64,000 nt of DNA from contig NZ_JASBQE010000033.1 in the NCBI RefSeq assembly GCF_029960785.1, positions 51,696 to 115,695 on the forward strand, written 5' to 3'. The notes under the pieces were generated by a model. That model was given only the letters and a program-made list of their open reading frames with translations. It did not search any database and was not told where the DNA came from. The stretch is from Polyangium sp. 15x6 (lineage in GTDB: Bacteria; Myxococcota_A; Polyangia; Polyangiales; Polyangiaceae). Of the stretch, positions 54,043 through 61,566 are shown in pieces. The position numbers were made by a program, and so were the translations under genes. Numbering within the stretch: the stretch's first letter is position 1; each line of letters opens with the position of its first letter.

Positions 54043-55039
54043 ACATGCGATGACCCACGGCGCGCCGCTCCTCCCCTCGTCGGCCGAGCGCGCGGCGTCG
54101 GCCGGCGACATCGCCGCGTGCCAGGAGCTCTTGCGGAAGGGCTCGAAGAGCTTTTTCGCGGCGTCGCTCTTGCTGCCGAAACGGGTGCGCATGCCCATGC
54201 TGCCGGTCTACGCGTTCTGCCGGGTGGCCGACGACGTGGTGGATCAAGCGAGCGAGCCGGGCGCGGTGGAGGCGCTGACGGCGCGGCTCGCCGCGGCGTA
54301 CGAGGGAAAGCCGCACGACTCGCCGGTCGATCGGGCGTTCTCGGACGTGGCGCGCGCCTACGGTCTGCCGCGCGAGGTGATGGAGGGCCTCATCGAGGGG
54401 TTCGCCTGGGACGCCGAGGGGCGGCGGTACGAGGCGCTGTCGGATCTGCACGCGTACTGCGCGCGCGTGGCCGCGACGGTCGGCGTGATCATGAGCGTGC
54501 TCATGGGCGTGCGCGATCCGAGGGCGATCGCGCGCGCGTGTGATCTCGGCGTCGCCATGCAGCTCACGAACATCGCCCGCGACGTGGGCGAGGACGCGCG
54601 AAACGGGCGGGTGTACCTGCCGCTCGCGTGGCTCGACGAGGCCGGAATCGACGTATCGAAATGGCTCGCGCGGCCGGTGTTCACCACGGCGCTCGGCGGC
54701 GTGGTGGAGCGGCTTCTGCAGCACGCGGCGGCGCTTTACGCCCGCGCGGACCTCGGGATCGCGATGCTGCCGCGGGACTGTCGGGCCTCGATCCGCGCGG
54801 CGCGCCTGATCTACTCGGACATCGGGCGCGTGGTCGCGCGCACGGGATTCGACTCCGTGACGAGCCGCGCCTACGTGCCGCTCCGGCGCAAGTTGTGGCT
54901 GCTCTCGCGCGCGCTCGTCGCGCCCACACCGAGGCCGCCGCTCCCGTTCGTCACGGCGGACGCGAAGGTCGACCCGCCTCCGCTGCCGGAGGTGCGGTTC
55001 CTCGTCGATGCCTGCGCGCGAGCTGTGATCTCGCAATGA
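54023..55039 (+). CDS. crtB: Phytoene synthase
   Basis: The enzyme condenses two GGPP molecules to phytoene. Both Asp-rich motifs are present: DDVVD at residues 70-74 and NIARDVGEDARNGR near residue 185. The family's RVYLPLAWLDEAGI and RAARLIYSDIG also occur. At 338 residues the length is normal. Its start overlaps crtI by 20 bases; a later ATG at 54050 is possible but has no ribosome site. Its stop overlaps the acyltransferase start by ATGA. Operon with crtI. Confidence 0.92.
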   Translation: MQPRSIEHAMTHGAPLLPSSAERAASAGDIAACQELLRKGSKSFFAASLLLPKRVRMPMLPVYAFCRVADDVVDQASEPGAVEALTARLAAAYEGKPHDSPVDRAFSDVARAYGLPREVMEGLIEGFAWDAEGRRYEALSDLHAYCARVAATVGVIMSVLMGVRDPRAIARACDLGVAMQLTNIARDVGEDARNGRVYLPLAWLDEAGIDVSKWLARPVFTTALGGVVERLLQHAAALYARADLGIAMLPRDCRASIRAARLIYSDIGRVVARTGFDSVTSRAYVPLRRKLWLLSRALVAPTPRPPLPFVTADAKVDPPPLPEVRFLVDACARAVISQ

Positions 55040-55842
55040 TCCCTGCACGCAAGGTGTCCTGGTTCAACGCCTGGTTCTCGGGCCATGCGCGCTCGCGGAT
55101 CCAGGCGACGTTCGGCGAGGTGCGCGCGCAGGGGCTCGATCGGGCGCGGGCGCTCGCGAGGGAGGCACCGCTGCTCGTCGTCTCGAACCACACGTCGTGG
55201 TGGGATCCGCTCGTCGCGATGCACGTCTCGACGCACCTGCTCGGCACGGACGGCTACGCGATGATGGACGCGAAGAACCTCAGGCGTTTGCCGTTCTTCG
55301 CGCTCGTCGGCGCGTTCGGGGTGGACCTCGACAAACCCACGGACGGCGCGCTCGGGATGCGCCACGCGGCGCGGCTGCTCGACGCGCCGGGCAAGCTCGT
55401 CTGGGTGTATCCGCAGGGGCAGGAGCGGCCGATCACGGAGAGGCCGCTCGGGTTTCGCCCGGGTTCGGCGGAGATCGCGCGGGTCTCGCGCAAGGCGCGC
55501 ACGGTGCCGGTGGGGCTCCGGTACGAGTTCGGCGGCACGGAACGGCCGACGTTGTGGCTCTCGTTCGGCGAGCCCGTGAAGGCGGAGCGGGACACGACGA
55601 AGGGCCGCGCGGCGCAGGAGGAGGCCGTGGAGGCGGAGCTCTCGCGTATCGAACGTGCGGTGCGCGGCGAGGATGCGGAGAGCTTCGTGGTGGTGTTTCG
55701 CGCGGCTCCGGCGCGCGTGGGCGGCGTGCTCGAAGCCATGCTCGCCGCGATGACGCGGCCGTGGGTGATGCGGGCGCCGAAGGCCGCGTCGCCGCTCAGC
55801 GCCGGGGACGCTCGTACGAAGGCGACCTCATCGCCGCCTTGA
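55036..55842 (+). CDS. PlsC-type acyltransferase, candidate carotenoid acyltransferase (CruD-like)
   Basis: The 268-residue enzyme has the PlsC motif NHTSWWDP (HxxxxD) and, in place of FPEGT, YPQGQERP. Family members move acyl chains to glycerol, sugar or carotenoid acceptors. Its place in the crtI-crtB operon, with a glycosyltransferase nearby, suggests that it esterifies a carotenoid sugar, as CruD does in green sulfur bacteria (inference). The 3' end overlaps the converging PAS-STAS gene by 47 bases. No membrane helix is visible. Confidence 0.8.
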   Translation: MIPARKVSWFNAWFSGHARSRIQATFGEVRAQGLDRARALAREAPLLVVSNHTSWWDPLVAMHVSTHLLGTDGYAMMDAKNLRRLPFFALVGAFGVDLDKPTDGALGMRHAARLLDAPGKLVWVYPQGQERPITERPLGFRPGSAEIARVSRKARTVPVGLRYEFGGTERPTLWLSFGEPVKAERDTTKGRAAQEEAVEAELSRIERAVRGEDAESFVVVFRAAPARVGGVLEAMLAAMTRPWVMRAPKAASPLSAGDARTKATSSPP

Positions 55843-56680
55843 TCGCCTCGCGCAGGTTGCTCCGCACCGTCGTCTTCGTGAGGTCGGCCCCGAGCGCGAC
55901 GAGGGTCTGCGCCACGGCGGGGCGGACGCCCGTGATGATGCTTTGAGCACCAAGGAGCGTCGTGGCGCGGATGATGCGCAGGAGGTGATCGGCGGTCGCT
56001 TCGTCGACGGTCTCGACGCCGGTGAGGTCGAGGATGACCTGCGACGCGGCGAGCGAAACGACGCTCTCGAGGAGCCGCTCGGTGATGTCCGCGGCGCGCG
56101 CCTCGTCGAGCTGACCCACGACGGGGAGCGCGAGCACGCCGTCCCAGACCTGGATGATCGGCGCGGACATGGAGTGGATCGTCGAGCGCTGCTGCTCGAT
56201 GATCGCGAGCTTCTCCTGGAGCTCGAGCTCGCGCTTCTTCTGATCGTCGATGTCCTGGAAGGCGCCGAAGATCCGCACGACATGGCCGTCCTCCACCTGT
56301 GCGTGGCCGGCCGCGCGGACCCAGAGCCTTCGCTTGGTGTAGGTGACGAGCTCGAGCTCGAGGTCGAACGGCTCACCCGCCCCCGTGCACCGCTCGACCG
56401 CCTTCGAGATCGCCGGGACCCACTCGGGCGCGTAGAAGTTGATCGCCGTGTCGAGCTCCGGCGCGAAGCCCGACGGCGTCTCGTGGATGCGGTACGTCTC
56501 CTCGGTCCAGAAGAGCTGGTTCGAGCGGCAATCGAGCTCCCAGCCGCCGACCTTGGCGAGCGCCTGCGTCTGCTGCAGGAGGATCACGGTGCGCCGGATC
56601 GTGTCGTCGCTCAGGGTGCTCGGGTCGACGTCACGACCGACGGTATCCTCACGGCGAGCGTGCTGGGCAGGCTGGTTCAT
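55796..56680 (-). CDS. PAS-STAS (RsbR-like) regulator
   Basis: The 294-residue protein has a PAS domain (about residues 40-150, with FWTEETYRIHETPSGF), a short coiled coil and a STAS domain starting near PIIQVWDGVLALPVVGQLD. The latter carries VILDLTGVETVDEATADHLLR. RsbR-type proteins build stressosomes and relay signals to anti-sigma partners; no such partner gene is in view. It lies inside the carotenoid cluster but on the opposite strand, overlapping the acyltransferase gene at the 3' end. A link to light stress is only inferred. Confidence 0.85.
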   Translation of the reverse strand: MNQPAQHARREDTVGRDVDPSTLSDDTIRRTVILLQQTQALAKVGGWELDCRSNQLFWTEETYRIHETPSGFAPELDTAINFYAPEWVPAISKAVERCTGAGEPFDLELELVTYTKRRLWVRAAGHAQVEDGHVVRIFGAFQDIDDQKKRELELQEKLAIIEQQRSTIHSMSAPIIQVWDGVLALPVVGQLDEARAADITERLLESVVSLAASQVILDLTGVETVDEATADHLLRIIRATTLLGAQSIITGVRPAVAQTLVALGADLTKTTVRSNLREAIKAAMRSPSYERPRR

Positions 56681-56851
56681 AGGACCTCAAACGATTGAAG
56701 CTGTGACGACCGGACCTCCCCGCCGGCTCCATCGATATCACGAAACCAGAGGGGTAGAACGCCGCCCCGAATGCGCTTTTTCGTGCGAAATTCGCCAAAA
56801 TCCCGACGACACGCGGGGGCCGTGGTGCGCACCGCCAAGGCGGCGACGGTA

Positions 56852-56953
56852 TTACGAGGACGTAGGTTCGATTTTCTGGAGAAGCATCGCCCAGAGCTCC
56901 ATGGCCGCGGCGGCGACGAGCGCGACGGCGATCCACGCGAGGCCCGAGCTCAT
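56852..56953 (-). CDS. 33-residue single-helix membrane protein
   Basis: The start overlaps the stop of the glycosyltransferase gene (ATGA), the usual sign of coupled translation. The product is one hydrophobic helix (AWIAVALVAAAAMELWAMLL) with a short charged tail. It may be a small subunit of the glycosyltransferase (inference). The helix faintly recalls the first helix of CrtZ-type hydroxylases, but no histidine motif follows. Confidence 0.55.
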   Translation of the reverse strand: MSSGLAWIAVALVAAAAMELWAMLLQKIEPTSS

Positions 56954-58143
56954 GGCTTCACGGCGGAGGGCTTTTGCAAAAGGCCGGTGCGATCGACGAC
57001 GAGGACACGATCGCGCCAGGTGACGGTGCGAGATCGCAGGGCGCGCGCAAAGGCGAGGGCGAGCACGACGTCGGCGAGGACGGCATCCCGCAGCGCGGAG
57101 AAGAGGCCGACCGGGCGGCCCGCGGCCCGCGCCGCGACGAGCGCGATGGCGAGGCGCGCGAGGAGCGCGAGGAGCGCCGCGCCCAAGGCGACCTGCGGTA
57201 CGACGAAGGCGAACGCAGCCGCGAGCAGGACGATGGGCCAGGTGGCGAAGAAGAGCGCCGGGTAGCTCCACAGGAGGAGCGGGCGCTGCGCGCGGATCAC
57301 CGTGAGCCACCGGGAGAAGCGGGCGATGACGTCCTCCCACGATCGACCCTGGGCGAGCGAACGCGCGACGATCGGCACCGCCACGACCGAGCCACCTTTT
57401 TCGCGGACGCGCCGCGCGATCTCCATGTCCTCGCCGAGGTAGTCGACGAGCGAGCCAAAGCCGCCGATCGCGGCGAGCGCGCTCGCGCGGATGGCGAAGA
57501 GCTTGCCGACGAGGCCACGCGGATCGAGCCGCGCGAGCACCGGGAAGGCGTGGAGCGAGGCGCCGAGGACGGCCGCGGAGGCGTGATCGCCGAGCGTCCG
57601 CGGAGGCGCATGCTCGGCCGGCGGCGCCCACGCGACCCACGCTGGCGAGGCAGAGGCGAGCGGCGCGACGAGGGCATCGAGGTCGACGCCGGCGAGATCG
57701 ACGTCGCTGTCCGTGACGATGAGGACGTCGGCGCCCTCGGCCGCGGCCGCGAGTTGCGCGGCCTTGCGGTTCGGTCCGCCGTCGCCGGTGAAGACGATCT
57801 CGGCCTCGATGCCGGCGCGCGTGAGCGCCTCGGCGGCCCTCTGCGCCGCGGGCAAGGCGAGGTCTCCCGCCTCCTCGATCGCGAAGCGACAACGGACGTC
57901 GAAGGAGCGCTTCGCGCGGGCAAGCGAGGCGAGCGTATGTTCGAGCGAGGGCTCGCTGCCCGCGCACGGGCGCACGACGAGGACGGTGGGTTTTTCCTTC
58001 CCGACGGCCGCCTCGGCGCCTTCACGCAGGGCGGCGCGCGGGGCGAACGTCGTGCGCCGGACGGCCTCGAGCGACGTCGAGGCGACGGCGAAGGACCAGC
58101 CGAAGAGCAGGAATCCGAGGAGGCTCGGGACGTCCGTCGCCAT
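56950..58143 (-). CDS. Family 2 glycosyltransferase, candidate carotenoid glycosyltransferase (CruC-like)
   Basis: The 397-residue protein has one N-terminal and several C-terminal membrane helices around a GT2 catalytic domain. The first Asp-rich motif reads VTDSDVDLAG, then LGEDMEIARR gives the third Asp, and RFSRW the (Q/R)xxRW motif. This plan is also that of ceramide-type and hopanoid glycosyltransferases. In this cluster, next to crtC, the best guess is glycosylation of a hydroxylated carotenoid, as CruC does in green sulfur bacteria (inference). It follows crtC after three bases. Confidence 0.78.
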   Translation of the reverse strand: MATDVPSLLGFLLFGWSFAVASTSLEAVRRTTFAPRAALREGAEAAVGKEKPTVLVVRPCAGSEPSLEHTLASLARAKRSFDVRCRFAIEEAGDLALPAAQRAAEALTRAGIEAEIVFTGDGGPNRKAAQLAAAAEGADVLIVTDSDVDLAGVDLDALVAPLASASPAWVAWAPPAEHAPPRTLGDHASAAVLGASLHAFPVLARLDPRGLVGKLFAIRASALAAIGGFGSLVDYLGEDMEIARRVREKGGSVVAVPIVARSLAQGRSWEDVIARFSRWLTVIRAQRPLLLWSYPALFFATWPIVLLAAAFAFVVPQVALGAALLALLARLAIALVAARAAGRPVGLFSALRDAVLADVVLALAFARALRSRTVTWRDRVLVVDRTGLLQKPSAVKP

Positions 58144-58146
58144 ACG

Positions 58147-59100
58147 TCATAACGAGACGCGTCGCATCCGATACGGCAGCATGAACTGCACCACCCGGGT
58201 CCGGAACCGATCGAGCGAGAGCGCTTCGTGCACGCCGTGCGCGTGTTCGCCGAGGTAACGGCCCGAGAGCTGCGAGCGCGCATAAAAGGGCGTGTCTTCG
58301 AGCGTGCGCACGAGTCGCGGGGACGTGCCCGGCTCGACCCGGACGAGGCGCTCCATGCCCCAGAGCGTGCGCGGCACGCGCGCGCTGGCGAGCGGCTCGA
58401 GCGGCTCCGAGCGCCCGTCGGCGCCGAAGCTGTGCTGGATGAGATCACGGGTTCCATCCCGACGAACCGAGTCGTATGTCACGACCGTGCGGCGGCGCGT
58501 GGTGGCGCGGCTCCAGTTCCACCCGGAGAAGCCGTCTTCGAGCGGCTCGTCGCCGAAGTTGGAGTCGACATACGCGAGGCCCGTCCAGCGCGTGCATTCG
58601 GGGTGGCGGATGTCGACCTCGGCCCGGGCGATCGGCGCGATGGGGGCCCAGCGATGGCGGCCGTTCGTGTCGAGGACGAACGATGCATCGGCGACCGCGA
58701 ACGGATGGATCCGCACGGTGCCGGAGACACGTCCGGGCAGCGGCGCGGTCTTTTCTTCGAAGCGCACGAGGAAGGTGTCGTCCTGCCATTCCATCGAGCT
58801 CGGGCCGATGACGAGCGCCGTGCGATAACGACGCACGTCGGTCCCGCCATGCTCGGTGAACGACCACGCGTCGCGCTCAGGGCCATACAGCGCGACGTTC
58901 ATCGAGCAATGGGCGAGCGGGTCCGCCGGGCCGCGCTTGCGTGCGGCCGCGTAAAATGGCGAAAACACGCTGCCGAGCAGGCCGATGATCGTGACGCCGC
59001 GACGGCCGTCGTCGCTGAGCGCGTCTAGATACCACCACGCATAACCGTTTCGCGCGATCGGCTCGTCGAAGCGAGGTCCTCGAACACGGCTCTCGCGCAG
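58147..59100 (-). CDS. crtC: Carotenoid 1,2-hydratase (CrtC family)
   Basis: The enzyme adds water to the end double bond of acyclic carotenoids, giving a 1-hydroxy group. Conserved parts are FDEPIARNGYAWWYLDALSDDG at the start, IGLLGSVFSPFY and later YVDSNFGDEPLEDGFSGWNW. The start is unresolved: conservation begins near 59070, already inside crtD, but no ATG, GTG or TTG lies near it. The CTG at 59100 would fit; the next classical start is GTG at 59217, inside crtD. It is the second gene of the minus-strand unit. Confidence 0.85.
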   Translation of the reverse strand: MRESRVRGPRFDEPIARNGYAWWYLDALSDDGRRGVTIIGLLGSVFSPFYAAARKRGPADPLAHCSMNVALYGPERDAWSFTEHGGTDVRRYRTALVIGPSSMEWQDDTFLVRFEEKTAPLPGRVSGTVRIHPFAVADASFVLDTNGRHRWAPIAPIARAEVDIRHPECTRWTGLAYVDSNFGDEPLEDGFSGWNWSRATTRRRTVVTYDSVRRDGTRDLIQHSFGADGRSEPLEPLASARVPRTLWGMERLVRVEPGTSPRLVRTLEDTPFYARSQLSGRYLGEHAHGVHEALSLDRFRTRVVQFMLPYRMRRVSL

Positions 59101-60557
59101 AGGCGCCCGCTCAAGGCCGCCATCGGCACGCCCGCCCCCGGATGGGCGGCTCCCCCCGCCAGGTAGAGCCCCGGGATCTTCGTGCGCGACGCCGCCCGGG
59201 CGAACGGGGACCTCCACCCGTGCGACACCGGGCCGTACAGGGCCCCCCCCGTCCCCGGGAACATGCGATCGAACTCGCTCGGTGTCGTCACGACGGGCGG
59301 CGCGGCAAACGGCGGAAAGACGAGACCCGCCCGCTCGAGGAGCGAGAAAGCTCTTGTTTCGCATTGCTTGATCTCCGAAGGGGTAAGGGCGCGCTGATCC
59401 CCGCGGGCCGGGGCATTGACGAGGCAAAGAAAACGCTCGGGGCCCGGATGCGCGCGATCCCCGTCGTCGCGATCCTGGGCGCAGACGTACACCGTGGGCT
59501 CCCGGGGCAGGGTCCCGCGGTCGAAGAGGTCGCGGAACTCCTCGTGATAGTCCTTCGAGAAGAATACGTTGTGGCGCGTGAGCGGATACGCGCCCCGGGC
59601 CTCGGCGACGAAGGCCCAGGTGACGGCCGAGAGCGAGCGCTCCGCGGGGGCCGGAATGGCGCGTCTCCCGGGCGCGCCGAACATTCCCTGGAAGAGCGCC
59701 GCGGGGTCGCCATTGTGGACGACGAGATCGGCCTCGAGACGCTCGCCCGAGGCGAGGCGCACGCCGGCGACGCGGCTCCCGGCGACGACGAGCTCGGTGA
59801 CGTGCTCGCCTGTGCGAATCGTGACGCCGAGGCGCTCGGCGACCCGCGCGAGCGCCTCGGCAACGCGGTACATGCCGCCCTCGACGAGGTAGACGCCGTC
59901 GCGCTCGACCTGGGCGATCACGTTGAGCGTGGCCGGCGCGAGGAACGGCGAGGAGCCGCAATACGTCGCGTACCGGCCGAAGAGCTGGCGCAAACGTGCG
60001 TCTTGAAAAAACTCGCCGAGGGCCTTCCAGAGGGTGCGGTGGCCGTCGATGTCGAGCATTCCCTGGATGCCGAGCGAGCCGACCGCGACCATCGCCGACG
60101 TGAGGCTCGGGCGCTCCGAGCACAGAAATGGCTTCTGGACGGTCTCGTAAATGCGCTGGGTGTATGCGCAGAACCTACGGTATCCCTCGCCCTCGGCGCG
60201 GCCGGCGAACGTCGATATAACCTCGACGGAACGGTCGAGATCGGCGTACAAATCAAGTGTGGGACCTTCTGCCCAGGCGTGTCGCGCCAGGATTTCGGCC
60301 CGCCGAAGCGTGAGCTCGGCGTCGAGCGAGGTCCCCGCCGCGGAGAAGATCTCCTCGAGGACCCAGCGCATGGTCATGACCGTGGGCCCGGCGTCGATCG
60401 CCCGGCCGGCCACCTCGACCTGCCGCATCTTGCCGCCGACCCTGGGCGCACGTTCGAGGACCACGACCTCGATCCCCTGGCGAGCAAGTTCCAGCGCCGA
60501 CACGAGGCCGCCAACGCCGGCGCCGATCACCACCGCACGGCTGGTCCCATTCGCCAT
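59025..60557 (-). CDS. crtD: CrtD-like carotenoid 3,4-desaturase
   Basis: The 510-residue protein is a CrtI-family FAD enzyme. GAGVGGLVSALEL is the dinucleotide site at residue 12 and GGAAHPGAGVPMAALSGR the C-terminal motif, closer to the CrtD than CrtI pattern. CrtD desaturates 1-hydroxycarotenoids at C3-C4, fitting the crtC gene next to it. AGGA lies nine bases before the ATG. The end overlaps crtC by at least 46 bases. It is divergent from the GGPP synthase gene, whose promoter lies in the gap between them. Confidence 0.82.
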   Translation of the reverse strand: MANGTSRAVVIGAGVGGLVSALELARQGIEVVVLERAPRVGGKMRQVEVAGRAIDAGPTVMTMRWVLEEIFSAAGTSLDAELTLRRAEILARHAWAEGPTLDLYADLDRSVEVISTFAGRAEGEGYRRFCAYTQRIYETVQKPFLCSERPSLTSAMVAVGSLGIQGMLDIDGHRTLWKALGEFFQDARLRQLFGRYATYCGSSPFLAPATLNVIAQVERDGVYLVEGGMYRVAEALARVAERLGVTIRTGEHVTELVVAGSRVAGVRLASGERLEADLVVHNGDPAALFQGMFGAPGRRAIPAPAERSLSAVTWAFVAEARGAYPLTRHNVFFSKDYHEEFRDLFDRGTLPREPTVYVCAQDRDDGDRAHPGPERFLCLVNAPARGDQRALTPSEIKQCETRAFSLLERAGLVFPPFAAPPVVTTPSEFDRMFPGTGGALYGPVSHGWRSPFARAASRTKIPGLYLAGGAAHPGAGVPMAALSGRLCARAVFEDLASTSRSRETVMRGGI

Positions 60558-60574
60558 GAGCCCGTTCCTACAAC

Positions 60575-60608
60575 AACCTTGGACATCTGTCTAGAGTTTG
60601 TTCATTAT
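60575..60608 (+). promoter_or_regulatory. Putative CarH-type operator/promoter of the GGPP synthase gene
   Basis: AACCTTGGACATCT begins as at crtI and the redoxin-like gene. TTGGAC at 60579 can be the -35 and CATTAT at 60603 the -10, 18 bases apart. Further 11-bp steps are less regular here. Transcription would start near 60615. Confidence 0.5.
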
Positions 60609-60617
60609 GTCGCAGCA

Positions 60618-60634
60618 AACCCTTGACAAGGGTT
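60618..60634. promoter_or_regulatory. 17-bp perfect palindrome in the GGPP synthase leader
   Basis: AACCCTTG-A-CAAGGGTT is a perfect inverted repeat just downstream of the predicted -10 and nine bases before the chosen ATG. Its left half resembles the AACCTTG element. It could be a second operator or a leader hairpin. Confidence 0.5.
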
Positions 60635-60642
60635 CAACATCC

Positions 60643-61566
60643 ATGGACGATACCCCTCGCATGGACGTATCCAGTCGCGTCGAGTGCGCTCTGCGCGCTG
60701 CCCTCGATCCCATGTGTGCCCCGGGCGCACCGCCCCGCCTCGCGGCCGCCGTCTACCACTCGGTCTTCCCGGCAGGCGCTCGCATCCGCCCGCAGCTCTG
60801 CCTCCGCGTCGCGATCGCCTGCGGGGAGGACGTCCCAGGCCTCGCCGACGGCGTGGCCGCGGCCATCGAGCTTCTGCATTGCGCGTCGCTCGTCCACGAC
60901 GACCTGCCCTGCTTCGACGCCGCCCTGACCCGGCGCGGCCAACCTTCGACACACCGTGCCTTCGGCGAGGCGCTCGCGGTGCTCGCCGGCGACCAGCTCA
61001 TCACCCTCGCCTTCGAGACCCTGGCCCACGCGTCCGCCGCGTCGCCGCTCCGCCTGGGCAAGCTCGTGACCACGGTCAGCCGCGGCGTCGGGATGCCCTA
61101 CGGGATCATCGCGGGTCAGGGCTGGGAGAGCGAGTCGAACATCCCCGCGACGCTCTACCGAAGGGCCAAGACGGGCGCGCTATTCGAAGCCGCCGCGGTG
61201 GGCGGCGCGCTCGCGGCCGGCGCCGATGCAGAGGAGGCCGAGGCATGGCGCGGGTTCGGCCAGCGGATCGGCGAGGCCTACCAGATCGCCGACGACATGC
61301 TCGACGTGCTCAGCGACGCGGCGAGCGCCGGCAAGCCCGTGGGCCGCGACGCTGCGCTCGGGCGCCCGAACGCGGCGAGCGACCTCGGCCTCGGCGCCTC
61401 GACGCACCTCTTCGAACAGCTCGTCGACGCGGCGATCCTGTCGATCCCCGATTGCCCCGGCCGCGAGGATCTTTCCCGCTGGGCCACGCAGGTCGTCGAT
61501 CGCATCCGCCGCCGCGCCCACGTGGCCGTGTCGCAAGGCGCGCAGGGCGAGCAGCCCGAGCTCTGA
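60643..61566 (+). CDS. Geranylgeranyl diphosphate synthase
   Basis: The 307-residue prenyl synthase makes the C20 precursor for phytoene. The first Asp-rich motif is DDLPCFD (residues 86-92) and the second DDMLD. Bulky residues before the first motif were not enough to fix chain length, so C20 is inferred from the crt context. The ATG at 60643 was chosen over the ATG at 60607, which lies inside the predicted -10. It ends directly against the converging kinase gene, with no gap. Confidence 0.88.
   Translation: MDDTPRMDVSSRVECALRAALDPMCAPGAPPRLAAAVYHSVFPAGARIRPQLCLRVAIACGEDVPGLADGVAAAIELLHCASLVHDDLPCFDAALTRRGQPSTHRAFGEALAVLAGDQLITLAFETLAHASAASPLRLGKLVTTVSRGVGMPYGIIAGQGWESESNIPATLYRRAKTGALFEAAAVGGALAAGADAEEAEAWRGFGQRIGEAYQIADDMLDVLSDAASAGKPVGRDAALGRPNAASDLGLGASTHLFEQLVDAAILSIPDCPGREDLSRWATQVVDRIRRRAHVAVSQGAQGEQPEL

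Noticed and set aside
56852..56953. Remnant of a CrtZ-type carotene hydroxylase
   Set aside because: Only a single hydrophobic helix with MELWAMLL is alike; the histidine motifs that define CrtZ are absent in all three downstream frames.
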